NCBI RefSeq assembly: GCF_023498005.1
Contig: NZ_CP097289.1
Coordinates: forward strand, 5,456,001-5,520,000
DNA from: Streptomyces durmitorensis
GTDB taxonomy: Bacteria; Actinomycetota; Actinomycetes; Streptomycetales; Streptomycetaceae
Length of the DNA: 64,000 nt
Reading direction: 5' to 3'
This document shows, piece after piece, positions 15,692 through 23,462 of the stretch. The notes beneath the pieces were generated by a model that saw nothing but the letters and a program-made list of their open reading frames with translations, was not told the origin of the DNA and searched no databases. Position 1 is the stretch's first letter. Each line of letters opens with the position of its first letter. The translations under genes were made by a program, and so were the position numbers.

Positions 15692-18448
15692 ATGCCCTCG
15701 AAAACCACCGCCTCTTCCGGTCATAAGTCCGGCAAGAAGAAGGGGCGCCGAGCCCGCCTCATCGTGATCGTCCTGGTCCTGGCCATCGTGGCGGGCATCG
15801 GTTACGGCGCGTACTGGAGCGTCAGTACGGTGCGTGCCTCCTTCCCGCAGACCAAGGGGACGATCAAGCTCGACGGCCTCTCCGGCCCCGTCGACGTGAA
15901 GCGTGACGGCAACGGCATCCCGCAGATCTACGCCGAGTCCGACGCCGACCTGTTCATGGCCCAGGGCTTCGTCCAGGCGCAGGACCGCTTCTGGGAAATG
16001 GATGTCCGCCGTCATACGACCTCCGGTCGCCTCTCCGAGATGTTCGGCAAGGGCCAAGTAAAGACCGATGAGTTCCTGCGGACGCTCGGTTGGCACCGTG
16101 TGGCGCAGAAGGAGTACGACACCAAGCTCTCGCCGGAGACGAAGAAGTACCTCCAGGCGTACTCCAAGGGAGTCAACGCCTACCTGAAGGACAAGAGCGG
16201 CAAGGACATCTCCCTGGAGTACGCCGCCCTTGGCTTCACCAACGACTACGCGCCCCAGGAGTGGACCCCCGTCGACTCCGTGGCGTGGCTCAAGGCCATG
16301 GCCTGGGACCTGCGCGGCAACATGCAGGACGAGATCGACCGCTCCTTGATGACCAGCCGCCTGGGCCCGTCCCAGATCGACGACCTGTACCCGGAGTACC
16401 CGTACTCCCGGAACAAGCCCATCGTCCAGGAGGGCTCCTACAACAGCATCACCAAGGAGTACGAGGGCAAGGGCAGCGCGGGCAGCCAGTCGCAGTCGCA
16501 GACCGGCGGCGCGGCGGGCACCGGCCTCGCGGGCAACACCCAGGCCCCCGACGGGCTCCAGTCCCAGCTGTCGGGCCTCTCCGACGTCCTGGACAGCGTC
16601 CCCGACGCGGGCCTCGGCCCGAACGGCAACGGCATCGGATCCAATTCCTGGGTGGTCTCGGGCGACCACACGATCAGCGGGAAGCCGCTGCTCGCCAATG
16701 ACCCGCACCTGTCACCGCAGCTGCCCTCCACCTGGTACCAGATGGGCCTGCACTGCAAGGCGGTCTCCAAGGACTGCCAGTACGACGTCTCCGGCTACAC
16801 CTTCGCGGGCATGCCCGGCGTGGTCATCGGCCACAACCAGGACATCGCCTGGGGCATGACGAACCTCGGCGCCGACGTCACCGACCTCTACCTCGAGAAG
16901 TTCGAGGGCGACGGCTACGCGTACGACGACAAGGTGCTGCCCTTCAAGTCCCGCGTGGAGACCATCAAGGTCGCGGGCGGCAAGTCCAAGAAGATCACCG
17001 TCAGGGAGACCGACAACGGCCCCCTGCTGTCCGACCGCGACGACGAGCTGGTGAAGGTCGGCAAGAAGGCCACGGTCGACAGTGCCGCCCCCGACCGGGG
17101 CGACGGCTACGGAGTCTCGCTGCGCTGGACCGCGCTCAAGCCGGGCAGGTCGATGGACGCCGTCTTCGAGCTGAACAAGGCGAAGGACTTCTCGGAGTTC
17201 CGCAAGGCGGCCGCTTCTTTTGAAGTGCCCTCGCAGAACCTGATCTACGCGGACACCAAGGGCCACATCGGCTACCAGGCACCGGGCAAGATCCCGGTCC
17301 GCGGCAAGGGCGACGGCGCGCTCCCGGCGCCCGGCTGGGACTCCGACTACCGCTGGACCGGCTACATCCCGCAATCCGCGCTGCCCTACGAGTACGACCC
17401 CAAGCGCGGGTACATCGTGACCGCCAACCAGGCCGTCATCGGCAAGGAGTACCCGTACAAGCTCACGTCGGACTGGGGCTACGGCGCGCGCAGCCAGCGC
17501 ATCACCGACCTGATCCAGTCGAAGATCAAGAACGGTGGGAAGGTCTCCACCGAGGACATGCGCACGATGCAGATGGACAACAGCAGCGAGATCGCCAAGG
17601 TCCTCGTGCCCAAGCTGCTCAAGATCGACGTCAAGGACAGCTACGTCCGTGAGGCGCAGAAGCTCCTGGAGGGCTGGGACTACACCCAGGATCCCGACTC
17701 GGCGGCGGCCGCGTACTTCAACTCGGTCTGGCGCAACATCCTCAAGCTCTCCATCGGCAACAAGCTGCCCAAGGAGCTGCGGGTCAAGGGTCAGTGCCTG
17801 AACGTCGAGCCGGCCGGGAACACCGGTCCCGCCGACGAGGCCGAGCGGGTGCGCGAGTGCGGCCAGCGGGACGCGGAGTCCGCGCAGCCCGACGGCGGCG
17901 ACCGCTACTACGAAGTGATCCGGTCGATCCTCGACGACGAGGACAACGACTGGTGGAAGTCGCCGGGGACCCGCACGGACGCCGAGACCAAGACCCGCGA
18001 CCAGCTGTTCGGCCGGGCCATGGAGGACGCGCGCTGGGACCTGACGGCCAAGCTCGGCAAGGACGTCGACACCTGGAGCTGGGGCCGCCTGCACCGGCTG
18101 ACCCTGAAGAACCAGACCCTGGGCGTCGAAGGCCCCGGCTGGCTCCAGTTCATGCTCAACCGCGGCCCGTTCAAGCTGGGCGGCGGCGAGGCGGCGGTCA
18201 ACGCCACCGGCTGGAACGCGGCGGGCGGCTATGGAGTGCAGTGGGTGCCGTCGATGCGCATGGTGGTGAACCTCGACGACTTCGACAAGTCCAAGTGGAT
18301 CAACCTCACCGGAGCTTCGGGGCACGCCTACAGCGCGCACTACACCGACCAGACCAGCAAGTGGGTCAAGGGCGAGCTGCTGCCGTGGTCCTTCTCGAAG
18401 AATGCCGTCAAGAACAGCACGAACGACACGCTGGTGCTGCGGCCCTGA
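15692..18448 (+). CDS. Penicillin acylase family (S45) N-terminal nucleophile hydrolase, membrane anchored
   Basis: A 918-residue Ntn-hydrolase precursor expected to mature outside the membrane into alpha and beta chains. The start at MPSKTTASSG precedes a Lys/Arg-rich stretch and a single hydrophobic anchor (about residues 23-41). The alpha part carries DRFWEMDVRRH. The cleavage point lies before Ser317 in GIGSNSWVVSG, where SNSWV is the S45 beta-chain N-terminus. Further marks are NDPHLSPQLPSTWYQMGLHC and GHNQDIAWGMTN. A Ser/Gln/Gly-rich linker ahead of the cleavage site is probably the removed spacer. Family members hydrolyse beta-lactam side chains or acyl-homoserine lactones; the substrate here is unknown. 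A strong terminator follows. Confidence 0.93.
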   Translation: MPSKTTASSGHKSGKKKGRRARLIVIVLVLAIVAGIGYGAYWSVSTVRASFPQTKGTIKLDGLSGPVDVKRDGNGIPQIYAESDADLFMAQGFVQAQDRFWEMDVRRHTTSGRLSEMFGKGQVKTDEFLRTLGWHRVAQKEYDTKLSPETKKYLQAYSKGVNAYLKDKSGKDISLEYAALGFTNDYAPQEWTPVDSVAWLKAMAWDLRGNMQDEIDRSLMTSRLGPSQIDDLYPEYPYSRNKPIVQEGSYNSITKEYEGKGSAGSQSQSQTGGAAGTGLAGNTQAPDGLQSQLSGLSDVLDSVPDAGLGPNGNGIGSNSWVVSGDHTISGKPLLANDPHLSPQLPSTWYQMGLHCKAVSKDCQYDVSGYTFAGMPGVVIGHNQDIAWGMTNLGADVTDLYLEKFEGDGYAYDDKVLPFKSRVETIKVAGGKSKKITVRETDNGPLLSDRDDELVKVGKKATVDSAAPDRGDGYGVSLRWTALKPGRSMDAVFELNKAKDFSEFRKAAASFEVPSQNLIYADTKGHIGYQAPGKIPVRGKGDGALPAPGWDSDYRWTGYIPQSALPYEYDPKRGYIVTANQAVIGKEYPYKLTSDWGYGARSQRITDLIQSKIKNGGKVSTEDMRTMQMDNSSEIAKVLVPKLLKIDVKDSYVREAQKLLEGWDYTQDPDSAAAAYFNSVWRNILKLSIGNKLPKELRVKGQCLNVEPAGNTGPADEAERVRECGQRDAESAQPDGGDRYYEVIRSILDDEDNDWWKSPGTRTDAETKTRDQLFGRAMEDARWDLTAKLGKDVDTWSWGRLHRLTLKNQTLGVEGPGWLQFMLNRGPFKLGGGEAAVNATGWNAAGGYGVQWVPSMRMVVNLDDFDKSKWINLTGASGHAYSAHYTDQTSKWVKGELLPWSFSKNAVKNSTNDTLVLRP

Positions 18449-18478
18449 GCCGCCGCACCTGACCGGTGCGAAGCAGTG

Positions 18479-18512
18479 AAAGGGCCCTCCACGCGCGCGT
18501 GGAGGGCCCTTT
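18479..18512. terminator. Bidirectional terminator between convergent genes
   Basis: A perfect 34-base palindrome with 17-base arms (AAAGGGCCCTCCACGCG and its complement) lies between the acylase stop and the cyclo-ligase stop. The AAA and TTT flanks make it a good terminator in both directions. Confidence 0.92.
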
Positions 18513-18529
18513 GGCGTGCGGGCGGAGGG

Positions 18530-19141
18530 TCAGCGGAAGCGCCGCACTCCCGACGGCGTGACGACGGCGTGCACCGGCTTGTCGTGCGCCTCCTGGGGTA
18601 CGTGGGCGACGACCTCCGTGTCGTACAGGAGCACCACCAGGGCGGGATCGGCCCCGGCCCGTCCGAGCCGGGCGAGCACCCTGTCGTAGGACCCGCCGCC
18701 GCGCCCGAGCCGCATCCCGCGCTCGTCCACGGCCAGGCCCGGAAGCAGCACGGCGTCCGCCGCCACGACGGCATCGGGACCGAGCCGCGCCCCTGAGGGC
18801 TCCAAGAGCGCCATCTTTCCCGGGTGTTGCACGCGGGCCAGCGAGCCCTCGCCCTCATAGGCCGCCCAGTCCAGGTCGTTGTCCGCGAGGAGCACCGGGA
18901 GCAGGACCCGCGTCCCGCGCGCGTGGAGGACGTCGAGGAGCGCTCGCGTCCCCGGCTCGCTCCCCACGGAGACGTACGCCGCGACCGTGCGCGCCCCGGC
19001 GAGCTCCGGCAGCTCCGATGCGCGGTCGGCGAGAACCGCGGCGGCCTTCTGCGCGTCATCCCTAGTCAACCGGCTTCTCACCGCGAGGAATTCTCCGCGC
19101 AATGTGCGCTTGGTTGGCTCGGCCGGGCCGGTTTCTTCCAT
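18530..19141 (-). CDS. 5-formyltetrahydrofolate cyclo-ligase
   Basis: A 203-residue cytoplasmic ATP-dependent enzyme that converts 5-formyl-THF to 5,10-methenyl-THF. The start is MEETGPAEP at 19141; sequence before it lacks family character. KRTLRGEFLAVRSRLT gives the N-terminal Lys/Arg folate and ATP region. The hallmark nucleotide-binding loop is RGMRLGRGGGSYDRVL, followed by a C-terminal strand with VHAVVTPSGVRRF. It is divergent from galU, which mirrors mycobacterial Rv0992c-galU. Confidence 0.93.
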   Translation of the reverse strand: MEETGPAEPTKRTLRGEFLAVRSRLTRDDAQKAAAVLADRASELPELAGARTVAAYVSVGSEPGTRALLDVLHARGTRVLLPVLLADNDLDWAAYEGEGSLARVQHPGKMALLEPSGARLGPDAVVAADAVLLPGLAVDERGMRLGRGGGSYDRVLARLGRAGADPALVVLLYDTEVVAHVPQEAHDKPVHAVVTPSGVRRFR

Positions 19142-19235
19142 GGTGCGCTCACAAACCCTTCCAGGTGCGCTCATATGAGAACAAAATGTCCGGAGGCACA
19201 GATTCCGCACATACTCACCGGTTATGGTTACCGAC

Positions 19236-20141
19236 ATGACTGAGTCTCACCCCCACAGGATCAGCAAGGCTGTCATTCCGGCAGCAGGTCTGGGCACCCG
19301 GTTCCTGCCGGCGACCAAGGCCACTCCCAAGGAGATGCTGCCGGTCGTCGACAAGCCGGCGATTCAGTACGTGGTCGAGGAGGCCGCCTCCGCAGGCCTC
19401 GATGACGTCCTCATGATCACGGGCCGCAACAAGCGCCCCCTGGAGGACCACTTCGACCGCAACTACGAGCTGGAGTCGGCCCTTCTGAAGAAGGGCGACG
19501 AGGCGAGACTGGCGAAGGTCCAGGAGTCCAGCGACCTCGCGACCATGCACTACGTACGCCAGGGAGACCCCAAGGGACTCGGTCACGCCGTCCTGTGCGC
19601 CGCGCCGCACGTCGGCGACGAACCGTTCGCCGTCCTCCTCGGCGACGACCTGATCGACCCGCGCGACCCGCTCCTCGCCCGCATGGTCGAGGTCCAGGAG
19701 CGGCACGGCGGCAGCGTCATCGCCCTCATGGAGGTGGCCCCCGAGCAGATCCACCTCTACGGCTGCGCGGCGGTCGACGCCACGGACGAGGGTGACGTCG
19801 TCAAGGTGACGGGCCTGGTCGAGAAGCCCGACGCGGCGGATGCCCCCAGCAACTACGCCATCATCGGCCGCTATGTCCTTGACCCGCACGTCTTCGACAT
19901 ACTGCGCAAGACCGAGCCCGGCCGCGGCGGCGAGATCCAGCTCACCGACGCACTCCAGCAGCTCGCCGTCGACGAGAAGGTCGGCGGCCCCGTGCACGGC
20001 GTCGTCTTCAAGGGCCGCCGCTATGACACCGGCGACCGCGGCGACTATCTGCGTGCCATTGTCAGACTCGCGTGCGAACGTGAAGACCTGGGCCCGGACT
20101 TCCAGGCCTGGCTTCGCAGTTACGTGTCCGAGGAGATGTAG
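19236..20141 (+). CDS. galU: UTP--glucose-1-phosphate uridylyltransferase
   Basis: A 301-residue nucleotidyltransferase that makes UDP-glucose from UTP and glucose-1-phosphate for glycan and trehalose synthesis. The N-terminal signature AVIPAAGLGTRFLPATK plus EMLPVVDKPAIQYVVEEA is fully conserved. Later motifs include GHAVLCAAP, FAVLLGDDLID with the metal-binding Asp pair, LVEKPDAADAPSNYAIIGRY, and EIQLTDAL. ATG at 19236 (MTESHPH) is chosen by family length; an in-frame ATG four codons earlier (19224) is possible and neither has a strong ribosome-binding site. The stop is 4 bases before the glp start, so the two are translationally linked. Confidence 0.96.
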   Translation: MTESHPHRISKAVIPAAGLGTRFLPATKATPKEMLPVVDKPAIQYVVEEAASAGLDDVLMITGRNKRPLEDHFDRNYELESALLKKGDEARLAKVQESSDLATMHYVRQGDPKGLGHAVLCAAPHVGDEPFAVLLGDDLIDPRDPLLARMVEVQERHGGSVIALMEVAPEQIHLYGCAAVDATDEGDVVKVTGLVEKPDAADAPSNYAIIGRYVLDPHVFDILRKTEPGRGGEIQLTDALQQLAVDEKVGGPVHGVVFKGRRYDTGDRGDYLRAIVRLACEREDLGPDFQAWLRSYVSEEM

Positions 20142-20145
20142 CACT

Positions 20146-21477
20146 TTGAGCAGCAGCGCGACGACCGAAGTCACCGGCCAGGAACACGTCTGGTCGGTGA
20201 GCGAGCACCTGGACGACATCCTCGGATCCGTCCGCCCCCTGGAGCCCATCGAGCTCCAACTCCTCGACGCACAGGGCTGCGTCCTCGTCGAGGACGTCAC
20301 GGTGCCTGTCTCGCTGCCGCCCTTCGACAACAGCTCCATGGACGGATATGCCGTCCGGGTCGCCGACATCGCGGGCGCGAGCGAGGAGTTCCCCGCCGTC
20401 CTGACGGTCATCGGTGACGTCGCCGCCGGCCAGGGCGAACAGCCCACCGTCGGCGCGGGCGAGGCCGCCCGCATCATGACCGGCGCCCCGCTGCCGCCCG
20501 GCGCGGAAGCCGTCGTCCCCGTGGAGTGGACCGACGGAGGCCTCGGCGAAGGCCCCGTCTCCGGAATGCGCGCGCACAGCGCCGCCCCCGACGGAGCCTT
20601 CGGAGAGGTCCGCGTGCACCGCCCCGCCGAGGCACGCGCGCACGTGCGGGCCCGCGGCAGCGACGTCCAGGCCGGTGACCGCGCACTGGCCGCGGGCACG
20701 GTCCTCGGCGCCCCGCAGATCGGCCTGCTCGCCGCGATCGGCCGCGGCACGGTCAAGGTGCGCCCGCGCCCCCGCGTGGTCGTCATGTCCACCGGCAGCG
20801 AGCTGATCCAGCCCGGCGAGGAGTTGGCCAAGGGCCAGATCTACGACTCCAACAGCTTCTCCCTGACCGCCGCCGCCCGGGAGGCCGGAGCGATCGCCTA
20901 CCGCGTGGGCGCGGTCGCCGACGACGCCGAGACACTGCGCTCCACCATCGAGGACCAGCTCATCCGCGCCGACCTCATCGTCACCACGGGCGGCGTCAGC
21001 GTCGGCGCGTACGACGTCGTGAAGGAAGCACTCTCCTCGGTGGGGGACGAGGACGAGGCCGGCAGCGGCATCGAGTTCCGCAAGCTCGCCATGCAGCCGG
21101 GCAAGCCGCAGGGCTTCGGCTCCATCGGCCCCGACCACACCCCGCTGCTCGCACTGCCGGGCAACCCGGTGTCGTCGTACGTCTCCTTCGAGATCTTCGT
21201 ACGTCCCGCGGTGCGCGCCCTGATGGGCCTCCCGGACGTGCACCGGCCCACGGCGCGCGCGGTGCTCAGCGCCGACAAGGCGCTGACCTCACCCAAGGGG
21301 AAGCGACAGTTCCTGCGCGGGCAGTACGACGCCGAGGCGGGCAGCGTGCGGCCCGTGGGCGGCGCCGGCTCCCATCTCGTCGCGGCCCTCGCGCACGCGA
21401 ACGCGCTGATCGTCGTCCCGGAGGACACCGCATCGGTGGAGCCGGGTGCCGACGTCGAAGTGGTCCTGCTCGGCTGA
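20146..21477 (+). CDS. glp: Gephyrin-like molybdotransferase Glp (MoeA family)
   Basis: A 443-residue MoeA/gephyrin-family protein. Translation starts at TTG 20146, with GAGGAG at 20130-20135 inside the galU end. Conserved parts include PFDNSSMDGYAVR, RIMTGAPLPPGAEAVVPVE, the MPT-binding VVVMSTGSEL and DLIVTTGGVSVG, and the domain IV entry LPGNPVSSYVSFEIFVRP. MoeA inserts molybdenum into adenylated molybdopterin. In Corynebacterium glutamicum the paralogue Glp binds the membrane receptor GlpR and FtsZ in cell division. The presence of sepX/glpR at the end of the same gene row favours the Glp assignment, but a metabolic MoeA role cannot be excluded. Confidence 0.9.
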   Translation: MSSSATTEVTGQEHVWSVSEHLDDILGSVRPLEPIELQLLDAQGCVLVEDVTVPVSLPPFDNSSMDGYAVRVADIAGASEEFPAVLTVIGDVAAGQGEQPTVGAGEAARIMTGAPLPPGAEAVVPVEWTDGGLGEGPVSGMRAHSAAPDGAFGEVRVHRPAEARAHVRARGSDVQAGDRALAAGTVLGAPQIGLLAAIGRGTVKVRPRPRVVVMSTGSELIQPGEELAKGQIYDSNSFSLTAAAREAGAIAYRVGAVADDAETLRSTIEDQLIRADLIVTTGGVSVGAYDVVKEALSSVGDEDEAGSGIEFRKLAMQPGKPQGFGSIGPDHTPLLALPGNPVSSYVSFEIFVRPAVRALMGLPDVHRPTARAVLSADKALTSPKGKRQFLRGQYDAEAGSVRPVGGAGSHLVAALAHANALIVVPEDTASVEPGADVEVVLLG

Positions 21478-21518
21478 AAGGCACTCCCGCGCGGTACGGT
21501 GTCGCGCACGTAGGCCCC

Positions 21519-21614
21519 CTAGGGCCTGTCGTCAAACGCCCGTCTGCCCCGCGACGCCATGCACGCACTCTCGTCACACCGGGCGGACGACGGGAGTTTG
21601 ACGACAGGCCCTAG
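21519..21614. mobile_element. MITE-like element with 19-bp perfect terminal inverted repeats
   Basis: CTAGGGCCTGTCGTCAAAC (21519-21537) and its exact complement (21596-21614) bound a 96-base non-coding element between glp and moaC. Each end carries CTAG, compatible with a TA target duplication as used by IS5-type elements. AGGGCCTGTCGTCAAAC resembles terminal repeats I associate with Streptomyces insertion sequences. No transposase is encoded. Its position separates two genes that would otherwise be adjacent. Confidence 0.7.
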
Positions 21615-21656
21615 CGCCGCACCGCGGGAGGGCCCGGACCGGGAGCGCCACAGCAC

Positions 21657-22148
21657 ATGAGTAGCCAGCAGCGACTGACGCACATCGACGAAGCGGGCGC
21701 GGCCCGCATGGTCGACGTATCCGCGAAGGACGTGACCGCGCGCACCGCCCGCGCCAGTGGCCGCGTCCTGGTATCGCCCCGCGTGATCGAGCTGCTGCGC
21801 GGGGAGGGCGTCCCCAAGGGCGACGCCCTGGCCACCGCGCGGATCGCGGGCATCATGGGCGCCAAGCGCACCCCCGACCTGATCCCCCTCTGTCACCCGC
21901 TGGCCGTCTCCGGAGTGAAACTCGACCTCTCCGTGGCGGACGACGCCGTCGAGATCCTCGCCACGGTGAAGACGACGGACCGCACGGGCGTCGAGATGGA
22001 GGCCCTCACCGCGGTGACCGTCGCCGCCCTCACGGTGATCGACATGGTCAAGGCCGTCGACAAGGGCGCGGTCATCACGGACGTACGCGTCGAGGAGAAG
22101 ACCGGCGGGAAATCGGGGGACTGGAGCCGCGAAGGAGTCGGCGCATGA
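21657..22148 (+). CDS. moaC: Cyclic pyranopterin monophosphate synthase
   Basis: A 163-residue enzyme of the first step of molybdenum cofactor synthesis, converting the MoaA product to cyclic pyranopterin monophosphate. Family landmarks are LTHIDEAGAARMVDVS, KGDALATARIAGIMGAKRT, the active-site LIPLCHPL, TGVEMEALTAVTVAALTVID and MVKAVDKG with the catalytic Lys. It overlaps moaB by 4 bases (ATGA), showing translational coupling. MoaA, MoaE and MoaD are not in the window. The MITE just upstream may separate it from the galU-glp transcript. Confidence 0.96.
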   Translation: MSSQQRLTHIDEAGAARMVDVSAKDVTARTARASGRVLVSPRVIELLRGEGVPKGDALATARIAGIMGAKRTPDLIPLCHPLAVSGVKLDLSVADDAVEILATVKTTDRTGVEMEALTAVTVAALTVIDMVKAVDKGAVITDVRVEEKTGGKSGDWSREGVGA

Positions 22149-22645
22149 CCGCCTACCGCGCGCTCGTCGTCACCGCCTCCAACCGCGCTGCCGCCGGTGT
22201 CTACGCGGACCGGGGCGGGCCGCTCATCGCCGATGCCCTTGCCGCCCTCGGCTTCGACGTCGAAGGCCCCCAGGTCGTCCCCGACGGCGACCCCGTCGAG
22301 CAGGCCCTGCGCGCCGGAGCCGACGCCGGATACGACGTGATCCTCACCACAGGCGGCACCGGCATCTCGCCCACCGACCGCACCCCCGAGGCCACCCGCG
22401 CCGTCATCGACCACGAAGTGCCGGGCATCCCGGAGGCGATTCGCGCGTACGGCAGGGAGAAGGTGCCCACGGCCGCGCTCTCCCGAGGCCTCGCCGGAGT
22501 CGCGGGGCGCACGCTCATCGTGAACCTGCCGGGCTCCACCGGCGGCGTACGGGACGGCCTCGCCGTCCTGGAGCCCCTGCTGACGCACGCCGTCGAGCAG
22601 CTCAGGGGCGGCGACCATCCCAGACCCTCAGGTGGTGCGAGCTGA
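22145..22645 (+). CDS. moaB: MogA/MoaB family molybdenum cofactor biosynthesis protein
   Basis: A 166-residue protein of the MogA/MoaB/Cnx1G fold that adenylates molybdopterin before metal insertion. The start overlaps moaC by ATGA. Signature elements are RALVVTASNRAAAG, DVILTTGGTGISPTDRTPEA, the Asp-containing VIDHEVPGIPEAIRAYG, and LIVNLPGSTGG. Its stop codon overlaps the presumed CTG start of rimJ by 4 bases (CTGA), so four consecutive genes appear coupled. Confidence 0.94.
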   Translation: MTAYRALVVTASNRAAAGVYADRGGPLIADALAALGFDVEGPQVVPDGDPVEQALRAGADAGYDVILTTGGTGISPTDRTPEATRAVIDHEVPGIPEAIRAYGREKVPTAALSRGLAGVAGRTLIVNLPGSTGGVRDGLAVLEPLLTHAVEQLRGGDHPRPSGGAS

Positions 22646-23265
22646 ACAGCCCTTCCTGGCCCGTCGAGCTGACGGACGGCGATGTCGCCCTCCGTCCGAT
22701 AAAGATGCGCGACCAGAGGCCCTGGCGTGAGGTCAACCGGCGCAACCGGGACTGGCTGCGCCCCTGGGAGGCGACGATCCCGCCGCCCACGCCCAGCGGC
22801 CCGATCGTGCACCGCCCGACGTACCGTCAGATGGTCCGGCACCTGCGCGCCGAGGCGCACGCCGGGCGCATGCTGCCCTTCGTGATCGAGTACCAGGGGC
22901 GCCTTGTCGGGCAGTTGACGGTCGCCGGGATCACCTGGGGATCGATGTGCTCGGGCCATGTCGGCTACTGGGTCGACCAGTCGGTCGCGGGCCGCGGCGT
23001 GATGCCGACCGCCGTCGCGCTCGCGGTCGACCATTGCTTCCGCTCGGTGGGGCTGCACCGTATCGAGGTCTGTATTCGACCGGAGAACGGGCCAAGTCGC
23101 AGGGTCGTGGAGAAACTCGGATTCCGCGAGGAGGGGCTTCGTCCACGCTATCTCCACATCGATGGCGCCTGGCGCGACCATCTTGTCTTCGCGCTCACCG
23201 CGGAAGAGGTACCGGAAGGGTTGCTGCGGCGCTGGCACCAGGCACGACCCCGGAAGACCGCGTAA
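22642..23265 (+). CDS. rimJ: RimJ-type GNAT N-acetyltransferase with a CTG start
   Basis: A 207-residue acetyltransferase of the RimJ/RimL class (acetylates protein N-terminal amines such as ribosomal protein S5). The first in-frame ATG (22705) would remove the first GNAT strand, PVELTDGDVALRPIKMRD, which relatives have. No ATG, GTG or TTG lies upstream in frame. CTG at 22642-22644 does, preceded by AGGTGG and overlapping the moaB stop as CTGA, exactly the geometry of an ATGA overlap. Motif A reads YWVDQSVAGRGVMPTAV, and RPENGPSRRVVEKLGFREEG is the RimJ C-terminal hallmark. The position next to glp and sepX matches Rv0995. Confidence 0.9.
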   Translation: MNSPSWPVELTDGDVALRPIKMRDQRPWREVNRRNRDWLRPWEATIPPPTPSGPIVHRPTYRQMVRHLRAEAHAGRMLPFVIEYQGRLVGQLTVAGITWGSMCSGHVGYWVDQSVAGRGVMPTAVALAVDHCFRSVGLHRIEVCIRPENGPSRRVVEKLGFREEGLRPRYLHIDGAWRDHLVFALTAEEVPEGLLRRWHQARPRKTA

Positions 23266-23462
23266 ATAGAATAAGTGTTTGAAATTGATCGGTGATCGAC
23301 CGTCTGGGGCCCGACTTGATCCCCCTACGGCATTAATTTCACGGTCTCGGTGACCTGTTGATCGCATCAGTCACAAAAAAAGTTCGAGATATCAGCCAGA
23401 TCGTGCGACACACCGGCTCAATTGGCAGATGGCCTCAAGCAAACCCCTCTACCGTGTGAGGC

